The translations under genes and the position numbers were made by a program. Source: an uncultured Rhodospirillaceae bacterium (lineage in GTDB: Bacteria; Pseudomonadota; Alphaproteobacteria; RF32; CAG-239). From it: a DNA stretch of 7,228 bases. The DNA is taken from NCBI GenBank assembly GCA_900313185.1, contig OMQI01000150.1, positions 1 to 7,228 on the forward strand. Reading direction: 5' to 3'. Shown here piece after piece: positions 1-6,903 of this stretch (position 1 is its first letter; each line of letters starts with the position of its first letter). The notes under the pieces were generated by a model, which saw only the letters and a program-made list of their open reading frames with translations, ran no database searches and was not told where the DNA came from.

Positions 1-1052
1 AAGCGATATATCGTGAAAAATTCCGAGGCGGGCAAACTTTTTTTGTATGTCCTCGGGTTTCAGATATTCCGGAAATTGAAAAGATTTTGCGTGATTTGGT
101 GCCGGATATTAAAATTGCGGTGGCGCATGGGCAAATGCCGGCTAAACAACTGGAAGATATTATCGGTGATTTTGCCGACGGAAAATATGATTTGCTGTTA
201 TCAACTACTATCATTGAATCTGGTATTGATATGCCGAAAGTCAATACCATGATAATTTATCGTGCCGATATGTTCGGACTTGCCCAATTATATCAACTGA
301 GAGGACGTATCGGACGTTCTAAAGTGAGAGGTTATTGTTATTTCACGGTTCCGCAAAAGAAAAAACTTAATCAAACAGCTGAAAAAAGATTGGCGATTTT
401 GCAGGCATTGGATACATTAGGCGCAGGTTTCTCGCTTGCCAGTCACGATATGGATATCAGAGGAGCCGGTAACGTTTTGGGAACGGAACAATCAGGGCAT
501 ATTAAAGATGTAGGTATAGCTTTATATCAACATATGTTGGAAGAAGAAATAGAACGGCAAAAGGCCGGATTGAATAATGAGACTTCAATTGAAGGACAGA
601 ATACGGAATGGTCACCGCAAATTATTACCGGTGTTCCGCTTATGATTCCAGAAAATTATGTGCGTGATTTGGGTGTAAGATTGGGACTTTATCGACGTAT
701 AGGGGCGCTTAAAGACGAAAACGAATTAATGGATATGCGTGAGGAGCTGACAGATAGGTTCGGTACCATTCCGCCGGAGGTGGAAAATTTGCTTAAAACC
801 ATCGAAATTAAACAACTTTGTTATAAGGCTAATATAGCCAAAGTTGATGCCGGAGCCAAAGGAATTTTGATAGCATTTCACAATGATAAATTTGCGGCGG
901 TTGATAAGTTGATTGATTTAGTATCTCGTTCATTCGGTGTACTGAAAATCCGTCCGGATCAAAAACTGTTTATAGACAGGGATTTATCGGCATATAATGA
1001 AAGAATAGCGTTTTTGAAAAAAGCGGTAGTGAAGTTGGTAGAATTGATATAA
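1..1052 (+). CDS. mfd: Transcription-repair coupling factor Mfd, C-terminal part (5' end outside window)
   Basis: Mfd is a DNA translocase that removes RNA polymerase stalled at lesions and recruits UvrA for nucleotide excision repair. The open frame runs in from the left edge (first full codon at base 3) and gives 349 residues before TAA at 1050-1052. The family is usually about 1,150 residues, so roughly 800 N-terminal residues (UvrB-like module, RNA polymerase-interacting domain, helicase motifs I-III) lie outside. Counting from base 3, I see FRGGQTFFVCPR at 7-18, AHGQMP at 41-46, helicase motif V (STTIIESGIDMP) at 67-78, RADMFGLAQLYQLRGRIGRS at 87-106 including motif VI, and a C-terminal region from about residue 195 matching the autoinhibitory D7 domain that masks the UvrA-binding surface. 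RecG shares the translocase part, but the FGLAQLYQLRGR block and the D7 tail point to Mfd. No frame damage is visible. It lies upstream of the rimP operon on the same strand and ends 132 bases before rimP. Confidence 0.96.
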   Translation, partial: AIYREKFRGGQTFFVCPRVSDIPEIEKILRDLVPDIKIAVAHGQMPAKQLEDIIGDFADGKYDLLLSTTIIESGIDMPKVNTMIIYRADMFGLAQLYQLRGRIGRSKVRGYCYFTVPQKKKLNQTAEKRLAILQALDTLGAGFSLASHDMDIRGAGNVLGTEQSGHIKDVGIALYQHMLEEEIERQKAGLNNETSIEGQNTEWSPQIITGVPLMIPENYVRDLGVRLGLYRRIGALKDENELMDMREELTDRFGTIPPEVENLLKTIEIKQLCYKANIAKVDAGAKGILIAFHNDKFAAVDKLIDLVSRSFGVLKIRPDQKLFIDRDLSAYNERIAFLKKAVVKLVELI

Positions 1053-1086
1053 TATGTTGAAAAATGCAAAATAATAAAAAAAATGC

Positions 1087-1114
1087 TTTACAAACTCAAA
1101 AAGTGTGTTATATG
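1087..1114 (+). promoter_or_regulatory. Putative sigma-70-type promoter of the rimP-nusA-infB operon
   Basis: TTTACA (1087-1092) and TATATG (1109-1114) are separated by 16 bases and form a plausible -35/-10 pair. The -10 is preceded by GTGTGT, giving an extended -10 context. The expected start point is about 1120, leaving a leader of about 65 bases before the rimP start codon. The 15 bases at 1098-1112, covering the spacer end and most of the -10, recur exactly at 6884-6898 in front of the putative ncRNA, which strengthens the call. A perfect TTGACA at 1117-1122 has no -10 at a usable distance. The start site is inferred. Confidence 0.55.
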
Positions 1115-1125
1115 TGTTGACAACA
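1115..1125. repeat. Short palindrome at the predicted transcription start of the rimP operon
   Basis: TGTTG-A-CAACA is a perfect 5+1+5 inverted repeat lying directly after the -10 box, over the expected +1. Its single-base centre makes it a poor RNA hairpin, so if it is functional a DNA-bound regulator is more likely. It may be chance in A+T-rich DNA. Confidence 0.3.
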
Positions 1126-1142
1126 TAACAATATTATCAAAG

Positions 1143-1168
1143 GTGGAGCCGAAAGGCCCCGCTTTTTT
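1143..1168 (+). terminator. Intrinsic terminator / attenuator in the rimP leader
   Basis: GTGGAGCC (1143-1150) pairs with GGCCCCGC (1155-1162) across a GAAA tetraloop, with one A-C mismatch at 1147/1158 and one G-T pair, followed by six T's (1163-1168). This is a textbook rho-independent terminator. It lies upstream of the rimP ribosome binding site but downstream of the operon promoter, so operon transcripts must read through it. It can end mfd transcripts and also act as an attenuator. My recollection is that leader attenuators upstream of rimP have been described in other proteobacteria. NusA, encoded in the same operon, modulates hairpin terminators, so feedback is plausible but not shown. 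Confidence 0.8.
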
Positions 1169-1184
1169 GTTAGAAGGAACAGAT

Positions 1185-1682
1185 ATGCAAAAACACTATT
1201 TACAGGATTTGATTGAGCCGGTGGTAACCGCTGCCGGATATGAATTGGTAAGAGTGATGAGTATCGGACAGGTTAATCAAACACTGCAAGTGATGATTGA
1301 TAAACTTGACGGTTCGGACATAACAGTAGATGACTGCGCTAAGGTAAGTCATCTGTTGTCGGATGTTTTGGATGAAAAAGACCCGATTGCCGATAAGTAT
1401 TCACTTGAAGTAAGTTCTCCGGGGCTTGACCGTCCGCTTACCAAATTAGAGCATTTTAAACGCTATACAGGGTATGAAGTAAAATTGGAAACCGAAGATA
1501 AGGTGGAAAATCGTAAGCGTTTCAAAGGAAAAATTATCCAAGTCAATGATGATAGCGTTGTTTTGACTATGGAAGATATACAATACACAATTCCGTTTGA
1601 TTTGATTGCCAAAGCCAAATTGGTAGTTACCGATGAATTGTGGGAAAAATACCAATTAGCTCACGAAGCTGTGGAAATTTAA
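1185..1682 (+). CDS. rimP: Ribosome maturation factor RimP
   Basis: RimP binds the free 30S subunit and assists its late maturation. The 165-residue product has the usual family length. The N-terminal alpha/beta domain (about 1-82) contains the partly conserved DITVDDCAKVS stretch (45-55) and ends in the signature EVSSPGLDRPL (75-85). The remainder (about 86-160) fits the C-terminal SH3-like barrel, including YTGYEVKLETE and RKRFKGKI. I chose ATG 1185 because AGAAGGA (1172-1178) lies six bases upstream and residues after it match the family. An in-frame upstream ATG at 1083 would add 34 unrelated residues and translate through the promoter and terminator hairpin, so it is rejected. It is the first gene of the operon, preceded by the attenuator-like hairpin, and is followed by nusA after 30 bases. 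Confidence 0.95.
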   Translation: MQKHYLQDLIEPVVTAAGYELVRVMSIGQVNQTLQVMIDKLDGSDITVDDCAKVSHLLSDVLDEKDPIADKYSLEVSSPGLDRPLTKLEHFKRYTGYEVKLETEDKVENRKRFKGKIIQVNDDSVVLTMEDIQYTIPFDLIAKAKLVVTDELWEKYQLAHEAVEI

Positions 1683-1712
1683 TCTTTAACTTGAAAAGAG
1701 AGGTTTACTAAA

Positions 1713-3245
1713 ATGGAAAATTTTGAAAATATGCCGAGACCGGAAATTGTTGCTGTTGCCGATGCGGTTGCCAGAGAGAAAAACATTGATAAAGAAGACG
1801 TTCTTACGGCAATGGAAGTGGCTATTCAAAAAGCCGGAAGAACAAAATACGGCTTTGAACACGACATCAGAGTAAGTATTGACCGTAAAACAGGTGCAAT
1901 CAGCTTGTCTCGTTATCGTGAAGTAGTTGCCGATGATGCAGTTATCGAAAACGAAGCAACTCAAGTTCCGCTTAAAATAGCTAAGACATATGATAAATCT
2001 TTGAAAGTTGGAGATTTTATTATAGATCAATTACCGCCGATTGATTTCGGACGTATTGCTGCTCAAACCGCTAAAGGTGTTATTATGCAAAAAGTACGTG
2101 AGGCAGAGCGCAATAAGCAATATGAGGAATATAAGGAAAAAGTTGGAACTCTTATTAACGGTACGGTTAAAAGAGTTGAATTCGGTAACACAATTTTGGA
2201 TATCGGTAAGACCGAAGCAGTTTTGCGTCACGATGAAACCATTCCGAGAGAACACTTCAAAAATGGTGACAGAGTTAGAGCGTATGTGTTAGATGTTCGC
2301 CGTGAAACCAAGGGACCTCAAATTTTCTTGTCCCGTACCTGTCCGGAATTTATGGCAAAGTTGTTTACACAGGAAGTTCCTGAGATTTATGACGGCGTGG
2401 TACAAATTATGGGCGTGGCTCGTGATCCGGGTTCTAAAGCAAAAATTGCGGTTAAAGCAAATGATAAAACCATAGATCCGGTTGGTGCTTGCGTTGGTTT
2501 GAAGGGTATTCGTGTTCAAGCCGTGGTTACGGAATTGCAAGGCGAAAAAATCGATATTGTTCCTTATTCCGAAGATAAAGCTCAATATATTGTGAGCGCA
2601 CTTGCTCCGGCTGAAGTTACCAAAGTGGTTTTGGATGAAGAAAATAATCGTATTGAAGCAGTAGTTTCTGAAGATCAATTTTCGCTCGCCATCGGTCGTA
2701 GAGGGCAAAATGTGAAATTGGCGTCGCAATTGTTGGGTGCCAATATTGATGTGTTGACCGAAGAACAGGAAAGAGAACGCAGAGCCAATGAAAATAAAGT
2801 TCGCACTCAACGCTTTATGGAAGCTTTGGATGTCGATGATATGATTGCTCACTTGTTAGTTGCCGAAGGATTTTCAACGGTTGATGAAGTGGCGATGGTA
2901 GAACAAAAAGAACTTTCGGAAATAGAAGGTTTTGATGATGATATTGCCGCCGAATTGCAAAATCGTGCCAAAGAATTTGTTGCTAAACGCAATAAAGAAT
3001 TTGCCGCTAAGAGTAAGAAATTGAAAATCGATGAAAGCTTGAAAGAAGTTGCCGGATTGGATCAAGATATGATAATCACTTTGGCTGAAAAAGGTGTTAA
3101 GAATATTGATGATTTGGCAGATTTAGCTGCTGATGAATTGATTGAAATGCTCGGTAACGATACCATTACCGAAACTGAAGCCAATGAAATCATAATGTCG
3201 GCTCGTGAACATTGGTTTAATGACGAAGAGAAAAACGAAGAATAG
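1713..3245 (+). CDS. nusA: Transcription termination/antitermination factor NusA
   Basis: NusA binds RNA polymerase near the RNA exit channel, prolongs pauses, affects hairpin termination and takes part in antitermination on rRNA operons. The 510-residue protein shows the full proteobacterial layout: N-terminal polymerase-binding domain (about 1-130), S1 domain (about 142-208), KH1 with GLKG at 262-265, KH2 with GRRG at 328-331, and two C-terminal acidic repeat domains (about 365-425 and 440-502). The first repeat contains the helix-hairpin-helix-like IEGFDDDIAAEL (404-415). These repeats are present in Gamma- and Alphaproteobacteria and absent from Bacillus NusA, which supports the taxonomic call. 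The start follows AAGAGAGG (1696-1703) by nine bases. It is second in the operon. Because a terminator precedes the first gene, NusA could control its own synthesis; that is inference. Confidence 0.97.
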   Translation: MENFENMPRPEIVAVADAVAREKNIDKEDVLTAMEVAIQKAGRTKYGFEHDIRVSIDRKTGAISLSRYREVVADDAVIENEATQVPLKIAKTYDKSLKVGDFIIDQLPPIDFGRIAAQTAKGVIMQKVREAERNKQYEEYKEKVGTLINGTVKRVEFGNTILDIGKTEAVLRHDETIPREHFKNGDRVRAYVLDVRRETKGPQIFLSRTCPEFMAKLFTQEVPEIYDGVVQIMGVARDPGSKAKIAVKANDKTIDPVGACVGLKGIRVQAVVTELQGEKIDIVPYSEDKAQYIVSALAPAEVTKVVLDEENNRIEAVVSEDQFSLAIGRRGQNVKLASQLLGANIDVLTEEQERERRANENKVRTQRFMEALDVDDMIAHLLVAEGFSTVDEVAMVEQKELSEIEGFDDDIAAELQNRAKEFVAKRNKEFAAKSKKLKIDESLKEVAGLDQDMIITLAEKGVKNIDDLADLAADELIEMLGNDTITETEANEIIMSAREHWFNDEEKNEE

Positions 3246-3264
3246 TTTTTACGAGGTTTGGTAA

Positions 3265-3837
3265 ATGTCAAAAGAAGCAGAAATCAGAAAATGCGTGTTG
3301 ACTGGTGTCGTAAAGCCTAAAGATGAGCTGTTGCGCTTTATCTTGTTGAAGGATGGCACGATTCTGCCCGATTTTAATAAAAAGTTGGACGGACACGGTT
3401 TTTATATTTCTAATTCTAAAAAGATATTGGAGGAATTGACGGTAAAAAATCCGCTAAATAAAATTTTGCATACCAAAACGGTGGTAAAAGAAGATTTACC
3501 GCAGATGGTGGAGCAGATTTTATGCAAAAAAGGGTTAGACGCCGTCAATTTGGCTCGTAAATCCGGAGATTTGGTTCTGGGACAGGAAAAAGTTAAAGAT
3601 ATTATAGCAAAAGGCAAGGCAGCCTTTGTGATAGAAGCAAATGATGCAGGTGATGACGGTAAGCAGAAAATCACAGCAATGGCCAAAGATATGGAAATAT
3701 ACAGTTTGTATGATGTTGCGACCTTAAGTAAGGCGCTTAATCGTGAAAATACGGTTTATTTGGCGGTTAAAAATACTCCGATGAGCCAAATGGTGCGTCT
3801 TGCCCTTAAGCGATATCAGACTTTTTTGAACAAGTAA
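3265..3837 (+). CDS. RNA-binding protein with YlxR (DUF448) and L7Ae-like domains
   Basis: A 190-residue protein in the slot that YlxR usually occupies between nusA and infB. Residues about 5-68 match YlxR/DUF448: RKCVLTG (8-14), a central LLRFILLKDG (22-31), and LDGHGFYIS (41-49) where the family usually reads LPGRGAW. Residues about 78-188 resemble the L7Ae/L30e RNA-binding fold, with GLDAVNLARKSGDLVLGQEKV (90-110) and a later AKGKAAFVIEANDA stretch. The joined form is typical of Alphaproteobacteria, whereas Firmicutes carry YlxR and the L7Ae-like YlxQ as separate genes. The exact role is uncertain; YlxR has been linked to RNA binding and to RNase P in other bacteria. Start ATG 3265 has GAGG (3253-3256) eight bases upstream. 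The gene begins 19 bases after nusA and ends 15 bases before infB. Confidence 0.9.
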   Translation: MSKEAEIRKCVLTGVVKPKDELLRFILLKDGTILPDFNKKLDGHGFYISNSKKILEELTVKNPLNKILHTKTVVKEDLPQMVEQILCKKGLDAVNLARKSGDLVLGQEKVKDIIAKGKAAFVIEANDAGDDGKQKITAMAKDMEIYSLYDVATLSKALNRENTVYLAVKNTPMSQMVRLALKRYQTFLNK

Positions 3838-3852
3838 TGGAGATTTTGATTA

Positions 3853-6372
3853 ATGACAGAAGAGAGTGCATCGGGAAAATTGACCTTATCCAAAAAGTCA
3901 ACCCTCACTTTGAAAAATGTAAATAAACCGGCTGCTTCCGAAGGAAAGAAAGTGGTGCAAGTTGAGGTGCGTAAAAAACGGGTGATAAGTTCCGGACAGC
4001 ATAAAGTTGCTCCTAAGGTGGAAATTGATGAAGCTACAGCGCAAAAATTAAAATTATTGGCAGAAGCTAAAGAATATGATGCCAAGCGCAAGCAGGAAGA
4101 AGAGGCTAAAGAGGCAATTCGTAAAAAGCAGCAAGCTGAACAGGAAGATGCTCTTGAGCAGCAACGTTTGGCAGAAGAAGCCGAGAAAAAAGCCGCAGAA
4201 AAATTGAAAAAGCAGGAAGAAAAAGCGGCTAAAGCGGAGAAAGAGGAAAAACAGAAAAAAGAACAGGCTGAAAAAAGCGCTTCTAAGTCTGAAACCGAAT
4301 ACAAAACGAAAAAATCAAAAGATTATGATGATGAAGACGATGATGAAGATGAGGCTTATTATAAGAAAGGCAAAAAAACATCTTCAGTGTCTGAAAAGCA
4401 TTCTATGACTAAAGAGGAAACTTTTGAACAGGAACGTAAGAAAATTCAGAAACGCAGTTTTGAAGTTCAACGCCGCAACAATAAAATAAATGTAAACAAT
4501 TATATGGGTGGCGGAGATGATGATGACGATGATTATGGTTATGCTCCGCATCGCAGATTTAAAAAGAAACAACCGAAACCTGTTCAACAGCAAGTTCAGA
4601 CACCACAGGAAAAGGTTATTAAGGAAGTAATTATTCCGGAAACCATTACGGTTCAAGAATTAGCAAACCGTATGGCTGAAAAGAGTACGGACGTTATCAA
4701 ACGTTTGATGTCAATGGGGGTAATGGCTACAATCAATCAAGCTATTGATGCCGATACGGCGCAGATTATCGTTGAAGATATGGGACATAAAGTTAAGCGT
4801 GTTTCCGACAGTGATGTCGAAGAAGGTTTAACCGGTCCGGAAGATACTGCAGATGATTTGTTGCCGCGTGCACCGATTGTTACGGTTATGGGACACGTTG
4901 ACCATGGTAAAACATCACTTTTGGATGCATTGCGTGAAACAAATGTGGTTGCCAAAGAAGCCGGCGGTATTACTCAGCATATAGGTGCTTATCAAATAAC
5001 GGTTGAAGGCGGTCAGAAGATTACCTTTATTGATACTCCTGGGCACGAAGCATTTTCGGAAATGCGTGCCAGAGGTGCGCAAGTCACCGATATTGTGGTA
5101 TTGGTGGTTGCCGCTAATGATGGTATTATGCCGCAAACCGTAGAAGCAATTCGCCACGCACAAGCTGCCGGAGTACCTATTGTAGTGGCAATCAATAAGA
5201 TTGACTTACCGGGTGCAGATCCGATGCGTGTGAAAACCGAACTTTTGCAATACGGTATAGGTGTTGAAGAAATGGGCGGTGAGTCTTTGTGTGCGGAGAT
5301 TTCGGCTAAAAAGCGCATCAATATTAATAAGTTGGTGGAAGCAATCTTATTGCAGGCAGAAATGCTTGATTTGAAAGCAAATCCGAATCACGCTGCACAA
5401 GGAACCGTTGTAGAAGCTAAAATGGAAAAAGGACGCGGTTCGGTGGCAACCGTTTTGGTACAACGTGGAACTCTTAATGTGGGCGATATTTTGATTGCCG
5501 GTAAAGAGTGGGGGCGTGTACGTGCTATGTTCAACGAACTGGGTAAAAAAGTTCCGTTGGCAACTCCGGCAACTCCGGTTGAGGTGGTTGGTTTGCAAGG
5601 AACTCCGATGGCTGGTGATACCTTTGTAGTTGTTAAAGATGAGGCACAGGCTCGTGAAGTTACCGGATATCGTATCCGCAAAGAACGTGATGCTAAAATT
5701 GTTGCCAATACAAAATCGGCTATGGAACAGATGATGGATAAAATTAAATCCGGCGAATCGAAGCATTTGTCTGTGGTTATAAAGGCTGATGTTCAGGGCT
5801 CTATTGAGGCATTGGAAGGTTCGCTTAAAAAACTGTCCAATGATGAAGTTTCCGTGCAAGTATTGCACTCTGCAGTTGGTGCTATTTCCGAATCAGATGT
5901 AACATTGGCGCACGCTTCTGATGCACTGATTATCGGCTTTAACGTTCGTGCCAATGCGCAGGCTCGTGATATGGCGCATCGTGATGGGGTTGATATCAGA
6001 TATTATTCGATTATTTATACGGTTGTGGATGATGTTAAGAAAGCCCTTGAAGGTATGTTGACGCCGGAATTGCGTGAAAAGATTTTGGGATATGCGCAAA
6101 TTCGCAATGTGTTCAATATTACAGGTGTCGGAAAAGTTGCCGGTTGTATGGTGACCGAAGGTATGGTTAAACGTGGAGCTAAAGTCAGATTATTGCGTGA
6201 TAACGTGGTTATTCACGATGGTAATCTGGGGCAATTAAAACGCTACAAAGATGACGTTAAAGAGGTTAAGGAAGGATTTGAATGCGGTATGAGTTTTGAA
6301 AATTACAGCGATATTCAAGTCAATGACTCTATTGAATGTTATGAAGTAGAAGAAATTGCCAAGACTTTATAA
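3853..6372 (+). CDS. infB: Translation initiation factor IF-2
   Basis: IF-2 is the GTPase that places formyl-methionyl initiator tRNA on the 30S subunit and promotes subunit joining. The 839-residue product opens with a basic SGKLTLSKKSTLTLKN motif (7-22), followed by a long charged K/E/A/Q-rich segment (about 55-205, probably helical or coiled) with two acidic runs (157-167 and six Asp at 222-227). The IF2_N domain spans about 262-318. The G domain is intact: G1 GHVDHGKT (347-354), G2 around GGIT (371-374), G3 DTPGHE (394-399), G4 NKID (448-451) and G5 SAK (484-486). Beta-barrel domain II, domain III and the C-terminal fMet-tRNA-binding barrel fill the rest, with no gap or frameshift. Start ATG 3853 is ten bases after GGAG (3839-3842). 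Internal starts giving shorter isoforms, known in E. coli, are possible but I cannot single one out. Confidence 0.98.
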   Translation: MTEESASGKLTLSKKSTLTLKNVNKPAASEGKKVVQVEVRKKRVISSGQHKVAPKVEIDEATAQKLKLLAEAKEYDAKRKQEEEAKEAIRKKQQAEQEDALEQQRLAEEAEKKAAEKLKKQEEKAAKAEKEEKQKKEQAEKSASKSETEYKTKKSKDYDDEDDDEDEAYYKKGKKTSSVSEKHSMTKEETFEQERKKIQKRSFEVQRRNNKINVNNYMGGGDDDDDDYGYAPHRRFKKKQPKPVQQQVQTPQEKVIKEVIIPETITVQELANRMAEKSTDVIKRLMSMGVMATINQAIDADTAQIIVEDMGHKVKRVSDSDVEEGLTGPEDTADDLLPRAPIVTVMGHVDHGKTSLLDALRETNVVAKEAGGITQHIGAYQITVEGGQKITFIDTPGHEAFSEMRARGAQVTDIVVLVVAANDGIMPQTVEAIRHAQAAGVPIVVAINKIDLPGADPMRVKTELLQYGIGVEEMGGESLCAEISAKKRININKLVEAILLQAEMLDLKANPNHAAQGTVVEAKMEKGRGSVATVLVQRGTLNVGDILIAGKEWGRVRAMFNELGKKVPLATPATPVEVVGLQGTPMAGDTFVVVKDEAQAREVTGYRIRKERDAKIVANTKSAMEQMMDKIKSGESKHLSVVIKADVQGSIEALEGSLKKLSNDEVSVQVLHSAVGAISESDVTLAHASDALIIGFNVRANAQARDMAHRDGVDIRYYSIIYTVVDDVKKALEGMLTPELREKILGYAQIRNVFNITGVGKVAGCMVTEGMVKRGAKVRLLRDNVVIHDGNLGQLKRYKDDVKEVKEGFECGMSFENYSDIQVNDSIECYEVEEIAKTL

Positions 6373-6388
6373 ATAGGAGAGTTGAAAG

Positions 6389-6790
6389 ATGGCTCAGAAA
6401 TTATCTAATCGTCAATTGCGTGTCGGACAGGAAGTGCGCAGGGTTATTGCCGAAGCCATAGAGCAAGGCAATGTACGCTCGCAAGAAGTCAGTAGTGCGT
6501 TTATCACGATTACTAATGTGATAATGTCTCCGGATTTAAAATATGCTACAGTGTATTTAATGACTTTAAACGGTAAAAATTTGGGTACGGTTTTGGAACA
6601 ATTATCGGCAGATAAATGGTTGTTTAAAAAACTGATTGCCGATAAGCTGAAATTGCGTTTTACGCCGGAAATCAATTTTAGAGTCGATGATACATTTGAG
6701 GAAGCAGAGCGAATAAATCGCCTGATGCATAATCCGATAGTGGCGGCAGATATTGCCAAGAAAGACGAAGAAACTAAAAGCGAGGAGTAA
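6389..6790 (+). CDS. rbfA: 30S ribosome-binding factor RbfA
   Basis: RbfA is a small KH-fold protein that binds the 30S subunit near the 16S rRNA 5' helix, aids its late maturation and is needed for good growth in the cold in E. coli. The 133-residue product matches family length. It has an N-terminal RQLRVGQEVRRVIAEAI helix (8-24), a central MSPDLKYATVYL strand region, and the conserved C-terminal LKLRFTPEINFRVDDTFEEAERINRL block. A charged tail (KKDEETKSEE) follows. AGGAG (6375-6379) is nine bases before ATG 6389, and the gap from infB is 16 bases. It is the last gene of the operon: the final Ser-Glu-Glu codons form the left arm of a terminator hairpin, with the TAA stop in the loop. truB, a frequent next neighbour, is absent from the remaining 438 bases. 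Confidence 0.95.
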   Translation: MAQKLSNRQLRVGQEVRRVIAEAIEQGNVRSQEVSSAFITITNVIMSPDLKYATVYLMTLNGKNLGTVLEQLSADKWLFKKLIADKLKLRFTPEINFRVDDTFEEAERINRLMHNPIVAADIAKKDEETKSEE

Positions 6791-6807
6791 TCCTCGCTTT
6801 GGGTTTT
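6777..6807 (+). terminator. Operon terminator hairpin overlapping the rbfA stop codon
   Basis: AAAGCGAGGA (6777-6786) pairs perfectly over 10 bp with TCCTCGCTTT (6791-6800). The four-base loop GTAA (6787-6790) contains the TAA stop of rbfA. The T-rich tail is weak and offset (GGG and then TTTT, 6804-6807), so termination may be partial. It may also protect the 3' end of the operon mRNA. A terminating ribosome would cover the hairpin. Confidence 0.7.
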
Positions 6808-6822
6808 AAGTTATAAAACAAA

Positions 6823-6841
6823 CATTTCCGAAATGATTTTT
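6823..6841. repeat. Perfect 6+1+6 inverted repeat upstream of the ncRNA promoter
   Basis: CATTTC-C-GAAATG (6823-6835) is a perfect inverted repeat, followed by ATTTTT (6836-6841). It lies about 60 bases upstream of the next -10 box. It could be a regulator-binding site, a weak back-up terminator for the operon, or chance in A+T-rich DNA. Confidence 0.3.
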
Positions 6842-6871
6842 CCCCAATTTAAAAAGTTCACAAAAAATTCA

Positions 6872-6900
6872 TATTTCTTTTTAAAAAAGTGTGTTATACT
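6872..6900 (+). promoter_or_regulatory. Putative promoter of the structured ncRNA
   Basis: TATACT (6895-6900) is a near-consensus -10 box preceded by GTGTGT. The 15 bases at 6884-6898 are identical to those at 1098-1112 in the rimP promoter. No good -35 is present (the best-placed hexamer at 6872-6877 is TATTTC), so recognition may depend on the extended -10 and the A/T-rich DNA upstream. The expected start is about 6904-6908, just before the structured region. Confidence 0.6.
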
Positions 6901-6903
6901 CGT

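Noticed and set aside
1117..1122. TTGACA as the -35 of a second rimP promoter
   Set aside because: The only -10-like hexamer downstream (TATTAT, 1132-1137) is nine bases away, far too close, and 17 bases downstream lies G-rich hairpin sequence.
1083..1184. Upstream in-frame ATG at 1083 as the rimP start
   Set aside because: It has no ribosome binding site, adds 34 residues unlike RimP, and would be encoded by the promoter and terminator hairpin. ATG 1185 has AGAAGGA at proper spacing.
3816..4304. 162-codon open frame on the minus strand
   Set aside because: A shadow of the lysine/glutamate-rich infB segment; its Ser/Cys/Phe/Ala repetition is the reverse complement of that bias, and infB is unambiguous. 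Other minus-strand frames across nusA, infB and rbfA are rejected for the same reason.
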